A program made the translations under genes and the position numbers. Source: Oscillatoria sp. HE19RPO (GTDB taxonomy: Bacteria; Cyanobacteriota; Cyanobacteriia; Cyanobacteriales; Laspinemataceae). From it: a DNA stretch of 35,130 nucleotides. Of this stretch, positions 22,096-30,800 are shown in pieces. The notes beneath the pieces were generated by a model that did not search any database, was not told the origin of the DNA, and was given only the letters and a program-made list of their open reading frames with translations. How positions within the stretch are numbered: the first letter of the stretch is position 1; the number at the start of each line of letters is the position of its first letter. Location of the stretch: positions 1 through 35,130 of the forward strand of contig NZ_JAMXOT010000037.1 in NCBI RefSeq assembly GCF_024220515.1, in the 5' to 3' direction.

Positions 22096-25000
22096 ATGCT
22101 GACTCTTCCTGGTGTTGCCGTTCAAGTGCAAATCTATGAAAGTGCTAACTCCCTCTTATATCGAGGGATTCGTGAGCAAGATAACCAATCTATTATCCTA
22201 AAACTTCTCAAAGAAAATTATCCCACTCCTCAACAACTGATTCGCTATCGCACGGAATATGAAATTACTAAATCCCTGAATGTATCCGGAGTGGTTCAAG
22301 TCTATGATTTGCAAAAATATCAAAATCGCCTCGTCATGTTGATTGAGGATTTTGGAGGCGAATCTTTAAGCTATTGGATGCAGCATCGCCAATTTACCTT
22401 ATCCAATTTTTTGCAAATTGCCATTAAAACCACCGAGGCCCTGGCCCAGATTCACGCTGCCAATATTATTCATAAAGATATCAATCCCGGTAATCTGGTT
22501 TTCAACCCCACAACGGGACAGATTAAAATTATTGATTTTGGAATTTCTACCCCATTCAACCGGGAAAATACTACACTCAAAAATCCCAATGGCCTGGAAG
22601 GGACCCTTGCCTATTTATCTCCGGAACAAACCGGCAGAATGAATCGCTGTGTGGACTATCGCAGTGACTTTTATTCCTTGGGAGTCACTTTTTATGAACT
22701 GCTGACCCACCGCTTACCCTTTGAAAGTACCGACCCTTTAGAATTAATCCACTGTCATATTGCCAAACAGCCCATTCCCCCCCATCTACTGGTGGAAAAC
22801 CTTCCTACAGAAGGGAAAAGTTGGGAACGGGGAATCGATAATATTCCGCCAGTTCTCTCGGAAATTATTCTCAAACTGATGGCAAAAACCGGAGAAGAAC
22901 GGTATCAAAGTGCTTATGGATTAAAAGCCGATTTAGAATTTTGTTGGCAGCAACTCCAGAACACTGGACAAATTTCTCCCTTCCCGATTGCGCTTCAGGA
23001 TATTTCCGATAAATTTCAACTCCCTCAAAAACTCTATGGCCGAGAAGCAGAAATTGCAGCCTTAATTTCTGCTTTTGAGGGGGCAAGAAGGCAAAGTCAA
23101 CTGATGCTGATTGCTGGATATTCCGGCATTGGAAAATCAGCTTTAGTGCAGGAACTTTACAAACCGATTACGGCTCATCGGGGCTATTTTATTTCGGGGA
23201 AATTTGACCAATATCAGCGGAATATTCCCTATAGTGCTTTGGTGCGATCGCTACAACAGTTAATCAAACACCTCTTAACTGAAAGTGAACCTCAACTTAA
23301 ACAATGGCAGGAGAAACTATTAACCGCATTAGGGGTCAATGGTCAAGTCATTGTGGAAGTCATCCCAGAAATTGAATTAATCATTGGCAAGCAACCCCCG
23401 GTCCCCACCCTCGGTCCCAACGAGTCCCAAAATCGGTTTAATTTAGTCTTCCAAAAATTCATTAAAGTCTTTACGCAACCGGAACATCCTTTAGCCTTAT
23501 TTATTGATGATTTACAGTGGGCAGATGGGGCATCCTTGAACTTAATTCAACGACTGATGGCAGGGGCAGTCCCGGGACTATTTTTAATTGGGGCCTATCG
23601 AGATAATGAAGTCTCTCCCGGTCATCCACTGGAGTTAATGGTGGATGAAATGACTAAAAATGGAGCTATTATTGAGCGAATTTCTTTATCTCCCTTAGAG
23701 TTACCGACCATTGCCCAATTAATTGCCGATACCCTGAAATCAACCCCAGCAGCGGTGATGGAACTGGCGGAATTAGTCCAGTTTAAAACTGGGGGCAATC
23801 CCTTTTTCATGAATGAGTTTTTAAAGTCTCTTTATACGGAAGGACTGCTACAGTTTAAAACCCAAGTTTTTGAGGGTCCTGATGCCCATTTTGCTCTCCC
23901 TGATTCTCCAAAAAACCTAGGCATAGATAGGGTTGGATGGTTCTGGGATTTAGGGCAGATTAAGGCCCGAAATTTTACAGATAATGTAGTGGAACTGATG
24001 ACTGGAAAAATTCAAAAGCTACCCGAATCAACCCAATTATTAGTGAAATTAGCCGCTTGTATTGGCAATGAGTTTGACTTAAATCTTTTAGAATTAGTCA
24101 GTCAGCAATCTTTGAAAAAAACGGTAGAAGATTTAAAGGCAGCGGTTGCAGAAAATTTAGTCATTTCTCAAATAAATCAAGGGGAAATCGAGTTAATCCT
24201 GACTGAAGAAGATTATTCCTACTGTTATTTACCTCGAAAGGAATATCCGGCCCTGATTTATCAGTTCGTTCACGATCGCATTCAACAGGCGGCTTATTTT
24301 CTGATTCCGGACGCCGAACGAACTCGGGTTCATCGAGATATCGGACAAATTCTTCTGGAGAATACTCCCCCCAGTCGCCGGGAAGAAAAACTCTTTGACA
24401 TGGTGAATCAATTTAATTTTGCCCTAAACTTAATCACCGAATCCGAGGAAAAATATAAATGGGCAAATTTAAATTTAATGGCTGGGGAAAAAGCTAAACT
24501 ATCGGCTGCTTATCAACCGGCTTTGACTTATTTAAAAGTAGGGATAGAGTTATTAGAAGAGGACAGTTGGCACCAGCATTATCCTTTAACCTTATCTCTG
24601 TATGCAAAGGCCGCAGAAGTGGCTTATTTGAATACAGATTTTGAGTTAATGGACCAAATGATTGAGGCAGTTTTGAGTCAGGCTCAAACGGTTTTAGATA
24701 CGGTGGCTGTGTATGAAGTTAAAATCTTGGCTTATAATGCCCAGAGTCAATTTAATGAGGCGATCGCCATTGGATTAAAAGTCTTGAAACTCCTGGGGAT
24801 TAACCTCCCCAGTCATCCTCACACCGGCCATGTTTTATGGGGTCTGTTGCAGACCAAATTAGCCCTCGGATTTAAACCCGTTGCCAGCTTAGTAGATCTG
24901 CCCTTGATGACCGATGTTTATCCCAAAGCGGCCATGAGTATCCTGGGAAAAATCACCTCCTCTGCCTATTTTGCCGCCCCTTTAATGTTTCCCTTGATTG

Positions 25001-27537
25001 TATTTAAAAATGTCACCTTATCCATTAAATGGGGCAACAGTTCAGAATCCGCTTATGCCTATAGTAGTTATGGGGTAATTCTCTGCGGAGTCGTGGGACA
25101 ATTGCAGACGGGATATCAATTTGGTCAACTCTGCCTCCAGGTTCTTTCTCAACTGAATGCCCGAGATGTGAAAGCCAGAACAGAATTTGTGGTAGGGGCT
25201 TTAATTCAACATTGGATTGACCCCCTCCCTTCAGTCTTAAAACCTCTGCTGAATGCCTACCAAATGGGTTTAGAAAATGGAGATTTGGAATATGCCGCTT
25301 ATGCGGCTTGTCACTATTGCTACAATGCCTTTTTAAGCGGGCAAGAGTTAGTCCCCTTGGAATCACAAATGGTCACCTATGCCACCTGCATTCAGGAAAT
25401 GGGACAGATGCGGGTTTTGAATTTACAAGAAGTCTTTCATCAGGGAGTGCTGAACTTACTGGGAAAATCTGCGAATCCTTGCACCTTGAAAGGGACCGCT
25501 TTTGATGAAGCAATTATGCTGCCAGAACTTGAAAGCCGGAATGACCGAACGGCTATTTGTTATGTTTATTTTAATAAATTAGTCCTCAGTTATCTGTTTG
25601 GAGATTTAGAACAGGCACTGAACTCGGCTAATCTCTGCGAAGCTTATCTGGATGGAGTAACTGCTTCTCCCGTGGTGATTTATTTTTGTTTTTATGATTC
25701 TCTGATTCGGTTGGATATTGCAGCAAAATCCGACCCTGTGTCCGTAAAAATGTTTCTCAAAAAAGTTAGAGAAAACCAGAAGAAGCTTAAAAAGTGGGCG
25801 CGAATTGCTGGGATGAATAATGCCCATAAATTTGAGTTAATTGAGGCAGAACGGTATCGAGTGTTGGGCAAAAAACAACAGGCTGCCGCCTGCTATGACT
25901 CCGCCCTTGAGTTGGCTCAAAAACGGGATTGCCCCCCCGAGACTGCCCTAATTTATGAACGGGCGGCTAAATTCTATTTTGCCCAACGAAAAATATTAAT
26001 TGCTAAAGCCTATTTGCAGGAATCTCACTATTTTTATCAACTCTGGGGTGCAGTGGCTAAGGTGAAGCAGTTAGAGGAATTATATGATAACTTCCTCACT
26101 CCAGAAAATCGGAAAATTCCCGATACGCAACAAACGATATCGGCTAGTGCAGCAGACTTACTGGCTCATCTGGATATCTCAACAATGATGAAGGCATCCC
26201 AGGCGATTTATGGGGAAATTGTTTTAGAGAAATTGCTCTCTAGTTTAATGAAGATTGCCATTGAGAATGCGGGGGCACAACGGGGTTGTTTGATTTTATC
26301 CCATCAGGGACAGTTGAGGATAGAAGCGGAGGGAACGATTGATGGCGATCGCATCACCGTGTTGCAATCAATTCCCCTGACTGAATCCGACCGGGTTGCG
26401 GTGGCGATCGTGAATTATGTGGCCCGAACTCAAGAAGCCATTGTCTTAAATAATGCCACCCAAGAGGGTGATTTTACCAATGATTCCTATATTCAAAACA
26501 ATCAGATTCAATCTATCCTCTGTGTTCCCCTGATTGATGGCGGCAAGCTGGTTAGTATTGTTTATTTAGAGAACAATCGCACCACTGGAGCCTTCATCCC
26601 GGAACGGGTAGAAATTTTAAAGCTGCTCTCAGGACAAGCGGCGATTTCTATTCAAAATGCCAAACTTTATTCCGAAGTCCGCAATAATGAAAAGCATTTA
26701 GCCCAACTGAATCAAGCTTATGAACGATTTGTTCCCCGTCAGTTTCTCCAGGTTTTAGATAAAGCGAGTATTGTCGAGGTGGAATTAGGGGACCAAGTTC
26801 AGGTGGAAATGTCGGTGTTGTTTTCTGATATTCGCGACTTTACGACCCTGAGTGAAAGTATGACTCCGGAAGAAAACTTTAAATTTATTAATTCCTATTT
26901 ATCTCGAATGGAACCGGCAATTTCTGAGCATTCAGGCTTTATTGATAAATATATCGGGGATGCAATTATGGCCCTCTTTAGTGGAGAAGCAGATAATGCC
27001 GTTAAAGCTGGAATCTCTATGCTGCATCGCCTCGTTGATTACAATCAGCATCGGGCTAATTGTGGCTTTGCACCCATTAAAAATGGGATTGGGATTAATA
27101 CTGGGTCTTTAATGCTAGGAACCGTCGGGGGAGAAAATCGCATGGATGGGACGGTGATTAGCGATGCGGTGAATTTAGCCTCCCGGGTGGAAAAATTGAC
27201 GAAAAATTATGGTGTTTCGTTATTAATTACGCACCAAACTTATTCGCGGTTAATTCATCGCGATCGCTATGCCATTCGCCGCATCGATCGCGTACAAGTC
27301 AAAGGAAAATCGCAAGAGGTGACCGTGTATGAAGTGTTTGATGCCGACTCCCCAGAAATCAAAGCCGGAAAGTTAGCCACCTTAGACCGATTTACGGAAG
27401 CATTATCCCTATTTGAGGACGAAGATTTTCTAGGTTCAGCCCGGTTATTGGCTTATTGCTTGAATCAAAACCCGGGCGATCGGGTGGCACATATCTATTT
27501 TGAACAGTGTCAAAGGAGGTTTACTGGATTACGCTAA
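22096..27537 (+). CDS. Giant Ser/Thr kinase-STAND ATPase-GAF-adenylate/guanylate cyclase
   Basis: An 1813-residue cytosolic protein. The kinase domain (about 10-285) has Lys36, HKD (126-128, catalytic Asp128), Asn133 and DFG (147-149), but no Gly-rich loop. A STAND/AAA_16-type ATPase follows, with Walker A GYSGIGKS (341-348) and Walker B LALFIDD (466-472). A long helical, TPR-like region reaches about residue 1340. The GAF domain is at about 1360-1525. The class III cyclase is at about 1570-1745, with metal Asp1578 (FSDIRDF) and Asp1622 (DKYIGDA), purine-specificity Lys1618 and Thr1686, and Asn1693/Arg1697 (NLASR). The Lys/Thr pair is what I recall for cyanobacterial adenylate cyclases, so cAMP is likely. 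The start MLTLPG... QIYESANS matches relatives. Confidence 0.92.
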   Translation: MLTLPGVAVQVQIYESANSLLYRGIREQDNQSIILKLLKENYPTPQQLIRYRTEYEITKSLNVSGVVQVYDLQKYQNRLVMLIEDFGGESLSYWMQHRQFTLSNFLQIAIKTTEALAQIHAANIIHKDINPGNLVFNPTTGQIKIIDFGISTPFNRENTTLKNPNGLEGTLAYLSPEQTGRMNRCVDYRSDFYSLGVTFYELLTHRLPFESTDPLELIHCHIAKQPIPPHLLVENLPTEGKSWERGIDNIPPVLSEIILKLMAKTGEERYQSAYGLKADLEFCWQQLQNTGQISPFPIALQDISDKFQLPQKLYGREAEIAALISAFEGARRQSQLMLIAGYSGIGKSALVQELYKPITAHRGYFISGKFDQYQRNIPYSALVRSLQQLIKHLLTESEPQLKQWQEKLLTALGVNGQVIVEVIPEIELIIGKQPPVPTLGPNESQNRFNLVFQKFIKVFTQPEHPLALFIDDLQWADGASLNLIQRLMAGAVPGLFLIGAYRDNEVSPGHPLELMVDEMTKNGAIIERISLSPLELPTIAQLIADTLKSTPAAVMELAELVQFKTGGNPFFMNEFLKSLYTEGLLQFKTQVFEGPDAHFALPDSPKNLGIDRVGWFWDLGQIKARNFTDNVVELMTGKIQKLPESTQLLVKLAACIGNEFDLNLLELVSQQSLKKTVEDLKAAVAENLVISQINQGEIELILTEEDYSYCYLPRKEYPALIYQFVHDRIQQAAYFLIPDAERTRVHRDIGQILLENTPPSRREEKLFDMVNQFNFALNLITESEEKYKWANLNLMAGEKAKLSAAYQPALTYLKVGIELLEEDSWHQHYPLTLSLYAKAAEVAYLNTDFELMDQMIEAVLSQAQTVLDTVAVYEVKILAYNAQSQFNEAIAIGLKVLKLLGINLPSHPHTGHVLWGLLQTKLALGFKPVASLVDLPLMTDVYPKAAMSILGKITSSAYFAAPLMFPLIVFKNVTLSIKWGNSSESAYAYSSYGVILCGVVGQLQTGYQFGQLCLQVLSQLNARDVKARTEFVVGALIQHWIDPLPSVLKPLLNAYQMGLENGDLEYAAYAACHYCYNAFLSGQELVPLESQMVTYATCIQEMGQMRVLNLQEVFHQGVLNLLGKSANPCTLKGTAFDEAIMLPELESRNDRTAICYVYFNKLVLSYLFGDLEQALNSANLCEAYLDGVTASPVVIYFCFYDSLIRLDIAAKSDPVSVKMFLKKVRENQKKLKKWARIAGMNNAHKFELIEAERYRVLGKKQQAAACYDSALELAQKRDCPPETALIYERAAKFYFAQRKILIAKAYLQESHYFYQLWGAVAKVKQLEELYDNFLTPENRKIPDTQQTISASAADLLAHLDISTMMKASQAIYGEIVLEKLLSSLMKIAIENAGAQRGCLILSHQGQLRIEAEGTIDGDRITVLQSIPLTESDRVAVAIVNYVARTQEAIVLNNATQEGDFTNDSYIQNNQIQSILCVPLIDGGKLVSIVYLENNRTTGAFIPERVEILKLLSGQAAISIQNAKLYSEVRNNEKHLAQLNQAYERFVPRQFLQVLDKASIVEVELGDQVQVEMSVLFSDIRDFTTLSESMTPEENFKFINSYLSRMEPAISEHSGFIDKYIGDAIMALFSGEADNAVKAGISMLHRLVDYNQHRANCGFAPIKNGIGINTGSLMLGTVGGENRMDGTVISDAVNLASRVEKLTKNYGVSLLITHQTYSRLIHRDRYAIRRIDRVQVKGKSQEVTVYEVFDADSPEIKAGKLATLDRFTEALSLFEDEDFLGSARLLAYCLNQNPGDRVAHIYFEQCQRRFTGLR

Positions 27538-27865
27538 CTTCTGGCGTTTTTACGACTCTCCCTCGCCGGTTTGCTGTGGGGCGATCGCACCACTCTTCCT
27601 TCGACCGATATGCTCTCCTAGAGCATCGGTACAGTATCCGTTTAATCGCACCACGGCTTTTGTCACTAATTTGCTGCTAATTGGTGGAAATTTTGGAAAC
27701 AATCCGGGTTCTAACTTTTACTCCCCGGAAACACTAGAAAAAACTGGCCTTCTTGCAGTCTACCGATTAAGTTAAACTTAAACTATCAATTCCTTCGAGG
27801 GTGGTGCTTTAGTACCAGTCCGAAATACCACAAAATTTGATTCTTTACTCCCCCCTATTCTAACT
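27538..27865. other. 328-bp spacer between the two giant genes
   Basis: Nothing coding is supported; one HIP1 site and the second copy of the shared 20-base motif (27772-27791) are present. The last bases before the ATG (CTAACT) are also found before the first giant gene (GTAACT), so the duplicated unit probably begins just upstream of the start codon. Confidence 0.4.
27772..27791 (+). promoter_or_regulatory. Second copy of the 20-base shared motif
   Basis: TTAAACTTAAACTATCAATT differs at one position from 21732-21751. It ends 74 bases before the ATG of the phosphatase-ending giant gene, a distance that could suit an upstream control site. Confidence 0.4.
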
Positions 27866-30800
27866 ATGCTGACTCTTGCGGGCGTTACCATTCAAACTCA
27901 AATCTATGAAAGTGCCAACTCCATTGTCTATCGCGGGATCCGGGATGTAGATTCTCAACCGATTATCCTAAAAATTCTCAAAGAAAATTATCCCACTCCC
28001 CAAGAACTGGCCCGCTATAGCACCGAATATCAGATTACCCAATCCCTAAATGTCCCGGGGGTGGTGAAGGTTTATGATTTGCAGAAATATCAAAATACCC
28101 TCGCCATGTTTGTCGAGGACTTTGGAGGCGAATCCCTAAAACATTGGCTGAGTGAACGCAGCTTTACCTTAGAAGAGTTTCTGCATCTGGCACTCGCCAT
28201 CACTGAAGGATTAGGACAAATTCACGGGGCGAATATTATCCACAAAGATATTAACCCGAGCAATATTGTTTTTAATCCAAACACCGGACAGGTTAAAATC
28301 ATTGACTTTGGCATCTCCACTCAATTAACCCGAGAAAATACTACTCTAAAAAATCCCAACATCCTAGAAGGCACTCTCGCCTATCTCTCCCCGGAACAAA
28401 CGGGGCGAATGAACCGCTGCATTGACTACCGCAGTGACTTTTATTCCCTAGGGGTGACCTTCTACGAACTGCTCACCCACCGACTACCTTTTGAAACGAC
28501 CGACCCCCTGGAATTAGTCCACTATCACATTGCTAAACAGCCGATTCCTCCCACGGATATTGAGGCCAGCATTCCCCCAGTCCTTTCAGACATGATCCTC
28601 AAGCTGATGGCAAAAACAGCGGAAGACCGCTATCAGAATGCTTATGGATTAAAAGCAGATTTAGAGGAATGTCTGCGTCAACACAATGCAGATATTGTAT
28701 TAAATTTTTCCTTGGCCCGTCACGATGTTTCGGATAAATTTCAATTACCACAAAAGCTCTATGGCCGAGAGTCAGAAATCCAGAGTTTATTATCAGCCTT
28801 TGCCGAAAGTAGTATCCAAAGTCAACTGATGCTGATTGCGGGATATTCCGGCATTGGCAAATCGGCCTTAGTCCAAGAACTCTATAAACCGATTACGGAA
28901 AAACGGGGTTATTTTATTTCGGGGAAATTCGACCAATATCAGCGAAATATTCCTTACAGTGCGATAGTTCGAGCCTTTCAAGGCTTAGTCAAACAACTGC
29001 TGACAGAAAGTGAAAGCCAGCTCAATCAGTGGCGGGACAACCTGTTAGGTGCAGTGGGAGTGAATGGACAAGTGATTGTGGAGGTGATTCCAGAAATAGA
29101 ATTAATTATTGGACAACAACCGGAGGTTCCGGAACTGGGGCCAAATGAGTCCCAAAATCGGTTTAACTTAGTGTTTCAGAATTTCATTAAAGTATTTACT
29201 CAACCCGAACATCCCTTAGCCTTATTTATTGATGATTTGCAATGGGCGGATGGAGCATCTTTTAAGCTGATGCAATTGTTGATGGGTTCTCGATCGCCGG
29301 GATTATTCTTAATCGGGGCCTATCGAGATAACGAAGTTTCTGCCGCCCATCCCCTGATGTTAACCTTAGATGAAATTGCCAAAACTGGCGCAGTCATCCA
29401 GCGTATTTCTTTGGTCCCCTTAAACTTAGCAACCATCGCCCAATTGATTGGAGATACCCTCAACTGTGACTTAGAAACAGTCCAACCCCTCGCCGAGTTA
29501 GTTCAAGGCAAAACCGGCGGAAATCCATTTTTTATGAATGAATTTTTGAAATCTCTCTACACCGAAGAACTGGTGGATTTTGACCTAGAAACTCTGCGGT
29601 GGGAGTGGGATTTAGAGCAAATTCAAGCCCGGGGCTTCACGGATAACGTGGTAGAACTGATGGTGGATAAAATTCAAAAACTGCCTCAAGACACCCAAGA
29701 ACTGTTAAAACTGGCTGCTTGTACTGGCAACCAGTTCGACTTAAACATTATCGGGTTAATTTGCGAAAAATCTCTAGCAGAAATGGTCACGGAGTTGCAA
29801 TCAGCCGTTGCCGAAAATTTGGTGATACCCTTGGGGAATTTAGGAGAATTTTCCTTGACGATCGCCGAGTCAGAATTTTTGACCCCTGACTTCATCGAAA
29901 CTCACCGAAAATCTTTACAATACAAATTTGGCCATGACCGAATCCAGCAAGCGGCCTATTCTCTAATTGACGAGGTTCAAATTCCCTATCTTCATCGGAA
30001 AATTGGAGATGTAATTCTCCAAAATACGCCGAAACATAAGCAAGAAGAGAAAATTTTTGATATCGTTAATCAACTCAATTTTGGCGTTGAATTAATCAGC
30101 GAACAGGCTCAAAAAAATGAACTGGCTGAATTAAACCTGATGGCTGGGAAAAAAGCGAAACTCTCCACCGCTTATCAGCCTGCTTTGAATTATTTGCAAG
30201 TGGGGATAGAACTCTTAGGAACCCAGAGTTGGCAAGACCAGTATGCCCTGACCCTTTCCCTCTATGAAGAAGCGACGGAAGTCGCCTATCTCAAAGCCGA
30301 TTTTGCCTTGATGGATCAATGGGTGGAAACCGTAGTCGCGCAAGCCAAAACTGTCCTCGATAAGGTCAAAGTTTATGAGGTAAAAATTCAAGCGGGGGTA
30401 TCCCAAAGCAAGTTTAATGAAGCCTTGGATATCGGACTAGAAGTCTTGAGCTTATTCGGAATCAAATTACCGAGGCAGCCTAAAACCGTTGATATTTTAT
30501 TAGGACTGATTCGGACAAAACTGATGATTGGGTGGCGACCGATCGCCAGTTTACAAGACCTCCCTCCCATGACCCAGCCTGAGATTCAAGCCATCATGGG
30601 AATTTTATCGAAACTCAATACCGCCATCTACTTTTCCGCCCCTTTATTGTTTCCCTTGGCTGTTTTTCAACAGGTCAATTTATCGATTAAATGGGGCAAT
30701 ACTTCAGAATCTGCTTATGCCTATAGTTGCTATGGATTGATTCTCTGTGGCCTGGGAGATATTGAGTCAGGCTATCAATTTGGTCAACTGGCCCTCAACT

